Source: Hydnum rufescens UP504
Lineage: Eukaryota > Basidiomycota > Agaricomycetes > Cantharellales > Hydnaceae
Assembly: GCA_014904985.1 (NCBI GenBank)
Contig: MU128928.1
Location: 148,832 to 212,831, forward strand
Reading direction: 5' to 3'
DNA: 64,000 nt
The translations under genes and the position numbers were made by a program. The notes under the pieces were generated by a model that worked only from the letters and a program-made list of their open reading frames with translations, had not been told where the DNA came from and searched no databases. This document shows, piece by piece, positions 47,355 through 60,797 of the stretch (position 1 is the stretch's first letter; each line of letters begins with the position of its first letter).

Positions 47355-50300
47355 TTAAATGAGCTGTGGTTCTAACGAGCTCGACACCTCCACTACCCAT
47401 CGCGCACCAACTGCCTGATCGAATCGCTCCCATCTCTTCCCCCGATCCTTCCCTACTTCTACTTCAAGCTTCCAACCCGGGATTTCATACAGGCCAGGTC
47501 CTAGTACCAACACTTTTGCACACACAATATCTCGTGACGAGGGCGGAATTAAACCGTGCCGTGTCATATTCCCAATATACCTGATGCGGCTGGTTGACAA
47601 ATGTTAATAGGAGAAACCTGTCAAACAGAAATGTATATCACATACCCAGTCGATGGACTTTGCAATCGGAGAGTGAATCGAGATGCAAGGTCGAGTGAAT
47701 AATTATGTACAAGGAACTCGATGGGTATTGCACACGGCCTGTTGGAATTCGCTGGAATCATAGGACTATATGTTTCAAGATTGTCCGAGCTCACCCATTT
47801 CCAAAGTCGTGAGTGACTCGACGAGGCCCTTCGACATGCACAGCGATTGGATCATCATCGACATTCCAGTCACAGGTTCGAATAGATTCCAGTAGAGTAC
47901 CTCGCTCTCTGTTTGTCTCAGCGTACATGGTACGGCCCCCACCATCATGCCGGGCTTCGGCAAGCAGATTCTGAAGGGCACCATGCCGCGGTCCAACGAT
48001 CAAGTCGGTAATTGCGCAAAGTCCAAACCGGTGTTCAGAAGGTATCTCCCATAAGAGGATGAGATCCACATCATGCATAGTGTATAGAGGAAATATAGAG
48101 GGATAGTCGGTCGAAGGAATCGACGGAAATTGAGCCGCCAGCACCTGTAGTAGTCGAGTCCGACGAAAAGAACAAGAAAAGTGGAGATGACTAGTAGACA
48201 GCTGACTGCCCTCCTGCAGGGATATTAGCTCGATTCAAACGTAAGAGTGCCTTCGACGTACTTCAGTGAAAAGACTCGTACGCAGTGCAATATTTATCTG
48301 AGAGCGTTGTACATTCCGAGTTCGCCCGTTCACCACTTCGGTAAGAGCGGATGCCAAATCTTCGATGGGCTTGGATAGAGCATCAGGATCGAAATCGGAT
48401 GCCAGTTTGACCTTGAAAAATGTTCGGACAGATTGAAGATGTGGAATTCGTTCTAGGCCACGATCGCTATTGAGGGTATGAAGATACTCCAAATCGCCTA
48501 GAAATTATGGAACGTACAAGGGCCCTTCTGGTGCCAAATTCCACAGAGGACTGACAACACCAATTTGAGTGACTTTCACATCACTCCTCGCGCCTGCATT
48601 TTGAACCTATTTCTAGTGTCAAGAAGATGGACCTCCATCAGAAGATGAGGTCTGACCTCCAATGTGATTGCGTAGGGAAACTCTGATGATATGCTGGGGA
48701 GAATCGAGGTGTTCAACGTCAGTAAAGACTCGACCCAAGTAACTCGTTGAGCACGAGATGCATAGAAAGTACTGGCATCCTCGCTCTGATGGGGATCGAC
48801 ACATATCATTAGGCTCGGAGGCAACACACCAGGCCTTGGACGAACCTCGCGAAAGACTACAAGGATCGATAATGTCACAGAGCCGTTGCCTTGATGGCAG
48901 AAGAGAAGAGGGCAATCGAAGGTTTGACCCGGTTGAAGGGTTACATTCTCCAAATGATGTGGTACAGGCCGGTCTAAGCTCTCTGTCATCGGTGTACGAC
49001 CTGACAAGTCGCAATCAGCCGTCACATCGTCACGATGGCATTCTATAGTCTCACCATTGACAAGGGATGCTTCTGACTTGTCCTCGACGCATACGGAACC
49101 ACCAGGAGGAAATAGGAGCCACAGATCACTCGCGTCTGAATTTCCAGAATTCGTTATCTTAAGGACTTCTCTTCGGGTTTCGCCATTAAAAACCCGAGCA
49201 CATCGTCCTCAAAGTGCACCCCATCATCCAAATGAACCTCGAGTTTTCCTAGTCGTTTTCGGACCGGCATTTCCAGAAAGGCATCCTCAGCGTGGACTTT
49301 GCCTCGGCGTTGGGCTGCTGTATCGTTGAGGCGCTTGCCTGGAAGGCAAGGCTTTCTGATGTGGGAACAAGAGATAAAAATGTGTATGAAGCGTGAGTGA
49401 ATTTGATCGTTGTCTGTAGATGTGGCGTCACTCGGATCGACACCTGCGAATAACAATGAACCTTATGATACGAAGTTGGCAGATATATAATACCATTGCG
49501 TGTTCCTTGGGTCGAAGCGAGACAGTCCCAATGGTTTCTATGGTGACAATTTCTGCAATGGGAAGACCGTTGACCAGACTCTCTGCTATGACCGTAAAAT
49601 CGGTCAATGTGACGTCTGCCTCTATTGGATTTATCAACGACAAGTCCACCCAAAATGGCTCTGACAAAGGAAAGGTCATTGGTTTGGGCCGGAATCATAA
49701 AGGACGATAGGATCCTGACCTCCAACTTGTGCACTTTGTCGAGTATCCAGGTGGGCATGATCGCCACGGAGTTTCAGAAACTTGTTCCAATAGTCTTCCA
49801 CACCCTCCCATTCTGCAAGATCATCACGTGGTTCGACCCCAAGTCTGAGACGAGTCTGCGTTGCTTGGCAGAAGCATAGAGGAATATCCAAGTCATCGAG
49901 GGACCTATCGTCTGCTTTAGTAGACACAAGATGCTACAGGAATGTGATTCAGTTCCCATGAATGTGAGTAGCGGAGAATCAAAATAAGCAGACCTGGCAT
50001 GCGGCACGGAAGTCCTCCAGGAACATCTTGTCGCTTTCAAGTATGTTATCAGCGGCATTAGGGGACCGGAGGAGACCAGAAAACTGTCGGACAGCCCCAG
50101 CCGTATCACCGGTAGAATACTTTAATCGCCCTTTACAATTTATCCAGTCCATTATTGAAGACAACCCTGGACTGGGCACGTGCTTACCATCGAGTGATGA
50201 AGGAACGGCTTGATCCCATTAAAACCAGTGTGCAACTTGGGCCCTTCAATGTCGTAGAATGAAGGGGAGAACGAATGATCTTTTGAAAAGGACAGAGCTT

Positions 50301-52093
50301 CATTGGCCTTTCAAGCAAGTATATCGTGAGAGCTTTCTGTGGGCCGGAGACAGGTCAATCGCACGTAAGAGTCAACAGAAGAAGAAGTCAGGTACAATGC
50401 CGCTCCTTTCCAGCCTCCGCGCAGCGACTGCAAACCATAATGCAGCCCGTCGTCTCGCCCCTCGATGGAAACTAATCGATGCGGCACGCGCAAGTAATAA
50501 TGCAGATGAAGGCTCCTCAGCCTTGAGAAGTCTTCAGTTTGGATGCTGTCTTCACGTCAAAGACTGGAAACATACCAGGCCTGCAGCCCAAGCCAGCCAT
50601 CGCTCACCCTGGATCTCTGCGAAGTTTTGAATGCCGAGTTCCCATCTTACCGCATACACCATCGCTCGGAGCTGCGCTGATGCAGGGACGCCAGGCTCCG
50701 ACAAGCCCAGCGGGGCTAAAGATGTTGCAGCATAGGAGGCTAGAGAGGTCGACGGGGCCAACAATAAAGGCAGAACATCTGTCCCTGAGTTAGACTCCTT
50801 CCGAAGGGAGTCCCATACGGCAGTGGCAAGTTTATAGTCACCCAAGATAGTGGCGAATTCTGCCAGTCGTCGGTATTGCCACGACGGATGGCCGTTGGTT
50901 CCACTTGCAGTAGTCGAAGCTGCAGAGGATGTGGCCATGGGGGCCGGAGACGGTGAAGGGCTTCCGAAGAAGCGACGAGTGGTCGACGAAAACAGTCTGG
51001 GCAATCGACGTGACGAGGAGAACTGAGACCCGCATATGTCAGTAAGATGAACATGGATATTCGCAATTCTCACCAACTGATTCGTTCCATTCCGTGACAC
51101 AGCGTTCCATCCAAGGAAGCAGGCTCATGGTGACAAACTCGCGAACAAACCGACTAGTATTTTGAGCGTCCATTTCTGACATGGCCAACGTCACAGTTCT
51201 TCCAGGGCGAGACGGTGTATACGGGTGAGAACTCTCGGATGGGGGTAGTTGGGGAAAGTATGGAGGAATGGATATCGTAGTATTCTCGCGCAATGACGGA
51301 AGCTGCAATAGATGGGTATTTAATCCGAATTGCTTCTTCACAGCGTTAAGTAAAGCTACAGCTCTGGGGCCGGGAATTCAACGGAAAGTCGCATTGCTAA
51401 GGGGCGAGAGACTCACTCATCAGGATTTAGATTAGAAGGACTCGGGTGAACGATAACAGTATAGCGATACATGCTTGTATCCACCCATGGTGGGAGATCG
51501 GGGGCACGAGCGTGCAGAATCGTGATTGCCTGCAGTGGATTTGGTGCCAAGGTCGAGGTGGCAAGGATTACTGAAAAAAGCCTCAGTAAGTACCACAATG
51601 TTATGAATAGAATGAGTACACATACATGCCATTGGATGGTTCCATCCTTCGCTTCGTACAGGGGTCCTATCCCCCTGAACACACGATTTTATATCGTCCC
51701 ACCATTTTTCTTGATCCCGAGACGCCGGGTCCTCTAACCATGAAGCAGCTTGCTGACCTATTCTGCTGCCTATCCAATCTATAGTTCTTCCAGCACGTCT
51801 CTCTTCTTCTTCACGACAGGCAGCCTCAACATCTGAGAGGGCTGAGAATCTGAGGTTGAAATTGGCGTGCTGCACGGGCGACAAGCCTGTAGTGCGCGTC
51901 GAGACTTGGGAACTAAAGTTAGTGAACTTGACAGATTGGAAAGCTTCATTATTTTGCACCTTGAGTAAAGGAGTGAAAGAGTGGAAAGTTCATGAAGAGG
52001 GGGTAGCGAGCGCGAAGAAAGTAGGTCATCTACGTCAGAAGATGTGTGAACAACGACATGGGGTGCTAAAGATACGGGGAGTGCGGGCGCCAT
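47355..52093 (-). CDS. TRS85: TRAPP complex subunit TRAPPC8 / Trs85
   Basis: First exons: 52093-51960, 51912-51626, 51570-51417, 51363-51078, 51022-50576, then from 50521; last ones end 47795, then 47738-47646 and 47580-47355. Middle exons were not all resolved. The product (over 1200 residues) belongs to TRAPPIII, a Rab-GEF for Ypt1 acting in ER-Golgi traffic and autophagy. Family landmarks are LAPHVVVHTSSDVDDLL, RTIDWIGSRI, EGWNHPMA, ATSTLAPNPLQAITILHAR, SRFVREFVTMSLLPWME and RLAEFATILGDYKLATAVW. GRLKYSTGDTAGAVRQFSGLL and the Trs85 C-terminal DLILLWEIPSE and HGLIPP blocks follow. Near 50110-50210 the exon ends do not join in phase (HHSM to GRLKY), so a one-base slip or an unseen exon is likely there. 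Confidence 0.85.
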
Positions 52094-52458
52094 TGATAAC
52101 TTGGCCCGGAAACTTCCGCCTGAATGTAGTGTCCGCGACTCCGCCTTGCGTTTCGCGTCCAAGAGTCCAGCTCAGATGATATTCTACATAGTACAGCAGA
52201 TGTTACACGTTGGTACACCTCTATTCTAGCGTCATTGGTTTTCATTCGGTTCGCCTAGAAACGGGGGCAACGAACAACCAAATCCCTAAAAGGAAAACGA
52301 TCATAGCCACTATACTATGGACAGGTAAAGTGTCCATAACGGTCAGATATTAGATAGCAATGAGACGGGGAAGAGATAAGAGGAAGAACCTACAGTGGTT
52401 GCAGCACCTGAACACCGTGCTGCATGCCGTTGCAAGTTAGTACCACGACCCTCAAACG

Positions 52459-54448
52459 CTAATGACCGAACGCCCCGAGCTCACGGACCTTCTGGGCCAT
52501 GACAGCAAGAATGAAAGGGAACGCGGCGGAGCCAGTCTGACCGAGGCTAAAGTAGACCGTCGTTCAACTGATGGAACGTACCAGGGCAGGTAGTGGATAT
52601 CTTGCCTTGCTATCCAACCAATTGATCCCGTAAGAAGTCTATATCTCTTGATTTAGTAGGAATGAAGGATGCCATATTGCCCAATCTGTGCGCACGCACC
52701 GTCTTGGTATCAAAGCGGACGCGACGTTCATTACGATCGGATAGAAAGGACCGAGCAGTGCGCCAATCAAGGCCACGGCGATGGCATTCTCGATTAGCGA
52801 TGGCACAAGCCATATGGTGAGTTCCAACCTGTAAGTATCGAAGGAACTGGAGGTTATATTTCAGGAAAAGATGAAAGGATGGGCGTACGCGATGCAGAGG
52901 AGACCATAGATGTACAGTACGCGACGCTCCCCAACCTGATGAAGGGCGTGAGTGCCAGGAAAATATAGGCGTTAGTGTGCACCTTTTGGTTAACCCATAT
53001 CAGGGCTACGCGTCCAATAGTCAAGCCTTCAACCCAATTTAATTCATTTCAATCAATCTCCAGGTCTCCAGGGTGTATAGTAGATCACGAACCTCCAAAA
53101 AACCCGCTGGATACATACCCAGCCCTGGCGCTCCCACCACGCTTATGAATTATAAATGTGACGATCCATCCCCCGATCGTCACTATTGTGGGACGATCAA
53201 TGTTCTCCGATCTTAGGAAGCACGATTTCAACCTACCTTCTACCCCAACGTACACGAATATGAACAAAGCCATCAAGTGCACGACTTTGAGCTCCATCAT
53301 CTGCCGCAATTTGGATCCTTCCGATGTCGATGGTGTCTCTTCAGTGTGGACTGTTCCAATGGCGCCTAGAAGTTCTATGCCGCGAAGCTATTCGTTAGCC
53401 AGTAAAAGGGGGAAGTAATCAAAACCATCCCTACCATCTTGGGATTTGAACCGCGTCACATAAGCAAGAGTACAGGCCGTCATCAGAGAAACGGCAAGGG
53501 AGGTGAGGAAGTGGAAAGTCCATCGATGCTTTTGGGCGAATTGTGTGGCCACCAATGGGGATATAAACGCCCCAAGTCCATACACGCCATGAAGAATGCT
53601 CATCTTGGTGACAGCGTTTGTTGGTAGGCTAGCAACTAGACCATTTGACTGAGCATCTTGTAGCGCCTCTCCAAATCCATTAATACAATAAGAGATAACC
53701 AGGAGAGGGAAGGGAGGTTGAGGAGCTTGTATACAGTATGCAGCCGATTGACACACGGCACCAAAAGTAATCACCTGGTTGTAAGGGGGACATTGAGAGA
53801 GTGCCCTGTCACTCGAAAATGTGCACCACATGAACACGCACGATTCCAAAGCCAAATATATCCGTTAACCAGATATTCAGGAGGGCGGCAGAAACACATC
53901 CCTGACTTGGTGTTACCGCGTCGTACATTCACGAACCAAATACATTGGATGTGTACACACCACACAATTGCTGATGAATATTAAGGAGACAACAGCATAA
54001 CCAACCTGAAGGTATTTGGGCTCAGGCTCAAGAGTTGAGACGCATCTTAACTCTACTAACATGATATGTGGCCTGCATCCGGGGCAAAAGTGGACCAGCA
54101 CTCGCACTACATAGTCAACCCATGGGGATAATCTATTGATCACGGACGGGCAGTAAGAAAAAAGACTCACTCGTTCCACCCGGCGAGAAACAGAGGGAAA
54201 CACATCGCAACGAAATACATTCGTTCTTTATTGAGCATGGCTTTCGACATCGGTGCAGGTTGAGGCACATCCTGTAATTCGAGGGGCTCGATTGCAGTGC
54301 GTAGTTCGGCTGTTGCAGCCACCCGAATGCGTGAAGCAGATTGCAAGTCATACGTGGTCCCTCTCGAAGGATTTCGGGTCATGGCATCTTGAGGAAGAGG
54401 GAGAGCCTGGTCCTTTGTGAGAGCATTCGACTTGACGAGGCCACTCAT
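52459..54448 (-). CDS. Major facilitator superfamily transporter (Bsc6/FucP-like)
   Basis: The start ATG at 54448 opens MSGLVKSNALTKDQALPL, a hydrophilic N-terminus of about 70 residues. The first membrane segment follows (MYFVAMCFPLFLAGWNE, ending at a GTGAGT donor near 54165). Further exons encode ITFGAVCQSAAYCI, FPLLVISYCINGFGEALQDAQSNGLVA, SILHGVYGLGAFISPLVATQF, LMALFIFVYVGVE.TIGGWIVTFI, GRVALIWV, and GQTGSAAFPFILAVMAQK before the stop at 52459-52461. Twelve segments in two halves fit an MFS permease of the fungal Bsc6 type. The substrate is unknown; a sugar is possible. Exact borders of the middle exons were not all fixed. Confidence 0.82.
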
Positions 54449-55137
54449 GTCAAACGAGGGGAAATAGGCGTATGGAACGATAACCCACGACCATTCTTAT
54501 TCATCATCATCATCGACAAAACGGAATGCCGAACGAAGCCGGCCCGCATTTCCGACGGGACCAACCACCCGCAGGGCATTACGCTCCCATTTCGATCGTA
54601 GGTTCGCATGTGACACAATTTGACCACTTCAGGGGGTCGTGTGACACCCAAAAATTTCAGTTCACTGGCCATAAAGAGCTCGTGAACACCACTGACGAAC
54701 TGGCAAGTTGATTGGCTCGCCTGGCTCAATTTGAAAGTGTCATTTCCTAGGCCATCAATTAACCTCAATGTGTAATATTTCTTCCCTCATTCTCACGATT
54801 CTCGAGGCAACTCCATGGCATTTTTTTCCCTCGAGCCTGGCCAGCTCTCAACCAGCAGAAGTGGGGACCCCCAGGATTAGCGCTCTATGTGCTTGCAATT
54901 GAAAAATAAGGTACCATATAAATCACATGACTGCACTGCCCTTATTTGGTGACTTCCCACGTAAGGGTGAATGACTCGGCTGAGATGTCAATTCCACTTG
55001 GGAAAAGGAATTCGCATGAATGGAGCGCAGCTTGTTTGGTGCCGAAGTTCACTGCTTGTTTGTTCATTGTTACACTCCGACGACGGCGAAGCATTGCCAA
55101 AAATGGAAGATGGGTCTATCGTATCTAGTACCTTAGC
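54449..55137. other. Promoter-side intergenic region
   Basis: Upstream of the MFS transporter. No gene or repeat was recognised. Short frames on both strands lack motifs. Confidence 0.4.
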
Positions 55138-55734
55138 TCAATCGGCAACACAGATGGCTTTTTCAATTGAGTGCCTAACTCGGGTCTTTCTTTTTTGCAG
55201 TAATGGGTTTCCGGCGCCTCCCATGAGCTTAGCATCCTCCCCAGCTGCCAGGCCCCAATCCGAATCCTCGCCACTCTCATCTTTGTCAGCATCGTCGTTG
55301 GCATCCAATTTTGAGCGTCAAAGTCTCTTTTTTTTCTGACCGAGCTCCTTGATGGCCCTTAAAATGTGGCCCTGATTGCGAGTGACCTTGCCCAGCATGG
55401 TATTGGCAGTGCCTGTGAGAACAAGCGAGCCATCATCGTTGAACGGGGGCATCCAACCCAGTAGACAAACAAATAAGCTAGCAGTGATCAATGCGAAGCG
55501 CTTGTGGCCAGATGATTATCGTCGAAGAAGTTGCCACCGTTCTTGCAAAGTAGTTCCGGATTCGAAGAACTCCTCAGTCCAATACAACTGAACGACAATA
55601 TTCGAGATTTGAGGAACTGTAACGTTAGGCAGATCCGGAGACAGCCGGAGGCTAAAAATTGCACTGGGAGCGAGTGGAACCAAGGGGCTCAAAAGGTTTG
55701 CAGCCAGCCCGCACAGACTCAACCACCCAGCCAC
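55138..55734 (-). CDS. Hypothetical protein, probably spliced
   Basis: One minus-strand frame of about 199 codons is broken only by TAA at 55516-55518 and TGA at 55318-55320. It reads QISNIVVQLYWTEEFFESG, LLGWMPPFNDDGSLVLTG, TMLGKVTRNQGHILRAIKEL, then an acidic stretch ESGEDSDWGLAAGEDAKLMGG and a basic end QKRKTRVRHS. Both stops fall inside possible phase-matched introns of about 60 bp: GTGGCA to CTGCTAG, and GTCAGA to GACAAAG. So it may be a small intact gene. No family was recognised. The plus strand also has an open frame here but with a less protein-like composition. Start and 5' exons are unknown. Confidence 0.4.
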
Positions 55735-55763
55735 TTAAGGACATCGCCACAGATTCTGGAATG

Positions 55764-55900
55764 TGGATCTACGTTTCACTAGGACACCCCCCAAAATCCG
55801 TGAGCGGAGCACCTACGTTTGCCGGATTTTTTCACCCAAAATCCGTGAACTGGATCTACGTTTCGCCAAAATTTCGTCCGAAAATCCGTGAATTCCGCCT
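55764..55900 (+). repeat. Three imperfect ~44-bp tandem repeats
   Basis: CTACGTTT followed by AAAATCCGTGA recurs three times; the second word starts at about 55793, 55838 and 55881. It lies about 240 bp upstream of the SMC2 start and could hold repeated factor sites, though no known site is recognised. Confidence 0.6.
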
Positions 55901-56133
55901 CAAAGTGGTAATAGAGCTCACGGGGGTGGGACAGTATAGTCATTTTCGGCTTCCAGGCATCCTTCCTGTAAGCGGCGAGAGAATTAAGGAGTGAAGCACT
56001 AGATCTTGGCAAGATCCCGATGCGCAGTCGGCGTTCGGGTTCGAGTATTTGGCCTGTTTAGGGTGGCAATTGTTTACGCCGACGCAGTTTCACGGATCCG
56101 AATTCGGTTGAACACGACACTCGGGTGAGCGAG

Positions 56134-59100
56134 ATGCGTATAGAGGAGTTAGTGCTCGAGGGTACGCGTCTATTTCTATTTTGGTTCTCGCTATGCCAGA
56201 GTTCAACGCGTCGCGTGTTGTCGCACGACCGGGAGTGATCTGCTGGGAAGGTTTTCACTGCTCGGATTGGTTCTGTTGCGCGCCACATGCCCCTACTTCT
56301 CCTTCTTTTCCATTCCTTCTGGATCATGTCCACAAGCTAATACTGGCCCATTTTTCTTCTCGTATGCCCGTTTCCCCTTTCGTTCAGGCTTCAAATCCTA
56401 TCCTGTCCGCACGACAATCACGGGCTGGGATGCCTCGTTCAACGCGATAACCGGGCTAAATGGTTCCGGGAAATCCAACATTCTGGATGCTATATGTTTC
56501 GTCCTCGGAATCACAAACATGCAGCAGGCAGGTGCCCAAACCAACCTTAGCGACGTTCCTGACGACTAATGGGGATCCATGATGAATCTTCCGTGAGGTA
56601 CACAGATGCGAGCTCAAAATCAACAAGATCTCATATATAAGCGCGGCCAGGCGGGGATAACCAAGGCTAGCGTCACCGTCGTCTTCGATAATTCGGATCG
56701 GAGCACTAGTCCTGCAGGACTTGAGAACAGTAAGCAGATAACTCTCACGCGACAGGTGATTCCCCACGTTAATTTATTTATTGGATATCGAGATTCTGAT
56801 CCAACGCCTATTCTGTCTTCTCTGCTTACTTTTCCCAGATAGCACTCCCGAACATCACAAAGTATATCTTAAACGGGCATAAAGTCCAACAGCAAGCCGT
56901 TCTCAGCCTCCTCCAATCTGTCCAGCTGAACATCAATAACCCAACTTTGTTATTATGCAGGGTAGAATCACAAAGGTATTGTTTGTTTCATCGCTCTTTC
57001 GTTTCAATCTGAGCACTGACAATACTGCCGCTTGACCACTCTGGTCAATATAGGTCCTAAATATGCGGCCCCAGGAGATTCTGGGTATGATGGAAGAAGC
57101 GGCTGGGACGCGAATGTTCGAGGAGCGTAAGGAAAAGGCGAAGCGGACTATGGGAAAGAAGGAGAAGCGTGTGGAGGAAATCACTTCGGTATGGTCCCGG
57201 CCCTCTCCCGACCGCGAGTAACACGTCTAACTCAACCCTAATGTGTTCTAGTGGCAAACAGCTGCTTCAAGAGGAGATAACACCCAAGCTCGATAAACTT
57301 CGCGAGCAAAAACGATCGTACCTAACATTCCAGAAAACATCATCCGAACTTGAGCGTCTCGCACGGTTCTTGCGGGCGCATGACTGGACCGAGGCTAACG
57401 CACGTGCAGTCAAGAAAGACGCCCAGATCCAGGATAAGAAAGCAGTGATGGTTGACGCTCAGCGGGAGGTGGATGAGCGAGAGCGAGAGGCGCCGAAGCG
57501 GAGAAGGAGCGCGGGAGGATCGAGAAGAAACGGGATAAGGAATTAGCGAAGGGAGGAAAGCTCAAGGGGTTGGAGGAGGAGCTCAGTTCTTACCTCAAGG
57601 AAGTGACGAGACTCGCGACGCAGCTCGAGATCAAAGAAGGGACGATCGTCGACGAGCAGAAGAAGGTCAAGACTCTGGAACAGAGTCTGAAGGAGGTCCG
57701 TCTATCCGCTGTCGGATTTCTTCACCGCCTTTTCTAGATTTCAGGTGTGCTAATACGCCCTACCCAGTTGAACCAATCTCTAGAAGCGAAGCGCACGGAC
57801 GTGGCCAGTCTGACGACTTCGTACGGCGAGCAAAAGCAAATACACACACAAATCCTCAACGAAGTCGCGAGCTCAGAAGAGCTTCTCCAGACCCTCGTAA
57901 CCGGTCTCTCTTCCAACTCAAACGCATCAACCGCTGGAGGGTATCTTGGACAGGTCGCAGACGCCAAGACACGCCTCGCAGCTGCGTCGACCGAGGAGGA
58001 ACAAACTCGCATGCGTATGGGAATGGTCGAAAAGGAGATAAAGGAGAAGGAACTCAGATGGAAAGGTGTCGAAAAGGAAGCCAGCGAAGCCACAAGATCT
58101 CTCGAAATCGGCGAGAAGGACATCGAGACTCTCAAACGACAGCTTGAAGGAACCGGGTGGAACGCGGACAAGGATGATGCTGCTATGACCCGCGCACGGG
58201 AAGTACGCGACGCAGTCCGCATTTTGATCGAGGTGTGCTACGCTCCGCGTTCTTTGTTCGTCTTTCTCATGTGGGCAACAATTCCTAGGAGCGCGATGCG
58301 CTCAAGTCACAAATGGGGAATCTTGAATTCTCTTACACGGACCCCGCACCAAATTTCGATCGCTCCAAGGTCAAGGGACTCGTCGCTTCTCTCGTAGATC
58401 TATCCGAAGAATCACGCACGTATTCTACCGCCTTGGAGGTTTCAGCTGGTGGCAAATTGTACAACGTCGTTGTCGAAGATGAGACAGTCGGCACGCAATT
58501 ACTCAACAAAGGGAACCTCAAGAAACGAGTAACCATCATCCCGCTGAACAGGATCAATGCATTCAGAGCTTCTGCAGAGGTACGTTTCTGTCGCATTCCT
58601 TAAGCCCCGACCTTTATATTCTTTATTGCAGAAACTTATGGCAGCGTCCAAGATCGCCCCCGGAAAGGCGCATCTTGCGCTGTCCCTAGTTGGGTATGCC
58701 GAAGAGATCTCTCCGGCGATCGCATACGTATTTGGTGATACGATGATTTGCGATGACGCCGAGTCCGCGAAAGCAATCACCTTCAACAAGGCGATAATGC
58801 TCAAGTCAGTCACCATTCAAGGCGACATATATGACCCCGCTGGTCTCCTCAGTGGTGGTAGTGCCCCCAGTGGTAGCGGAACACTCCTCAAAGTGCAGGA
58901 GCTGAACAAGGCGGAGGCTAAACTTGCTCAAGCCAACGCAGTTCTTCGGCATATCGAGAAAGAAGAAGCTTCCGTTAAGGAAGCGAGGGATCTGTGGAAG
59001 CGCTTGGAGCGCGAGCTTGAAATTAAGAGTCACGAACATGGACTCTTGGAACAACAAGTTGGCGGTAGTAACGCCGCAAGAGTACGTAAAATTCGTTTCT

Positions 59101-60797
59101 TTCGTCAGACAAGGGTCTTGGTTTGCGTTCGCTAACGTTTGCGTAGATCGGTGCGGAAGTTGAAGTCCTCAAGAAAACGTTCGCCGAATTGAAGAACACC
59201 GTCGAAGCAGCCAAGAAGAAACAGCGGGAAGCCAAAGACGATTGCAAGAAATTCGAACGAGACATGGACGATTTCAAGAACAACAGGGATTCAAAACTCA
59301 ACGAAGTGCGGGGAGAGATTGTCAAACAAAAGGCCAGGCTCTTGAAGCAAGCGGCTTCGCTCAAGATTCTACAAAGGGAACTTCAGACCGCCTCGCTGGA
59401 GCTAGGTCGGTGACTCGCTGTTATTGATTTGAGGCGCGCGCTTTCTAACGTTAGATTTGGCTATATAGAACAAACGGAGATGGATATCGAATCTTCAGCA
59501 CAGTATGTACAAGAAGCAAAGAACAGCGTTGCCGTTATTGTCAAGGAAATCGAGGCTTTGGCGAAGGAGCAAGAGGCACAACAGGTACGGTGATCCGTTT
59601 CGATTAATTTGCCTTCGTTGATATGCTCGTGGAAGGCGTCCCATGACGAAGTCGAAGCAAAACTGAAGAAAGAACGAGCAGATCTCACGCGGTTTGACGA
59701 CGAATTGCAAGATCTCGATCGCGCTATCAAAGAAAAGCGCCAGGCGGCTGCTGATGCACGGCTCACGATCAAAGAGGCCGAGCATAGTGTAACAGGCCTC
59801 CAAAAGGAACGGTCGGCCGCCCTGAATGCAGTGGCTGTTCTCGAGAAGGGCAATCCGTGGATTGAAAGTGAGAAGCCGTGCGTCACACAATTCGCTAAGT
59901 TCGAGGGGTTTTGCGATTGACATTGAATTCCAGCGTCTTCGGCAAAGCGGGCTCTGCGTACGACTTTTCGAAGCGTGACGTCGCTCAAGAGAAGGAGACT
60001 GCTAGAGAACTTGAAGACCAGCTGAAGGGCATGAAGAAAACCATCAATCCAAAAGTCATGGGTATGATCGAAAGGTACGCCGGATGATAAACCGAGTTTG
60101 CACGTTTCGATAGGAACTCATTATTTCTTCAGCGTCGAAAAGAAGGAGGTGGAACTTCTCTCTATGCTCTCCACTGTAATGGGAGACAAGGCGAAGATCG
60201 AAGATACCATCGCGGAACTCGAGCGACACAAACGAGAGGCCTTGCAAACGACGTGGGAAAAGGTTAACGGTGATTTTGGTGGCATATTCGCCGAGCTCTT
60301 GCCTGGAAATTTTGCCAAACTCCAGCCACCAGAAGGGCTGGAGGTCATGCAAGGCCTTGAGGTAAAAGTACAACTCGGCAGCGTCTGGAAGCCAAGTTTG
60401 ACGGAGCTCAGCGGCGGTCAACGGCAAGTCCATCGTCGTCTCAATTCTTCTGATGAGACTTCTGAAGCATTGTCTCTTCAGCTCTCTTATCGCCCTGTCA
60501 TTAATTATGGCGTTCCTTCAGTTTAAACCCGCCCCGATGTACATCCTCGATGAGATCGATGCGGCCCTCGATCTCTCTCACACTCAACACATCGGGCAGT
60601 TGTTCAAGAATCGATTCAAGGGCTCCCAGTTCATCGTGGTCAGTCTCAAGGAGGGACTTTTTACTAACGCGAATGTACTATTCCGTGCGCAATTCCGGGA
60701 CGGCACTTCGGTCGTACAGCGAACCGCGCAACGATCCACGTCATCGATATATGGTCAAGGCAAGGAGAATGGAAAACAGGCCACGCGAACGAAATAG
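56134..60797 (+). CDS. SMC2: Condensin subunit SMC2
   Basis: The first exon 56134-56161 encodes MRIEELVLE; after a 226-bp intron, [15 protein letters not shown] continues. Walker A is GLNGSGKSN (about 56453-56479). The Q-loop region, two long coiled coils and the hinge (KGLVASLV .. YNVVVEDE .. VTIIPLNRI .. YVFGDTMIC .. LSGGS, about 58313-58860) follow. The signature LSGGQR (split by a GC-AG intron, 60424-60481) and Walker [13 protein letters not shown] (about 60537-60572) complete the ATPase head. The end [17 protein letters not shown] is typical. SMC2 pairs with SMC4 to compact mitotic chromosomes. The frame slips by one base twice: near 56955 (before ATG CAG GGT, family MQGRITK) and near 57493 (before GCCGAAGCGGAGAAG). 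The gene is essential in other eukaryotes, so these are probably sequence errors. A second GC-AG intron (56528-56604) is likely. Confidence 0.92.
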
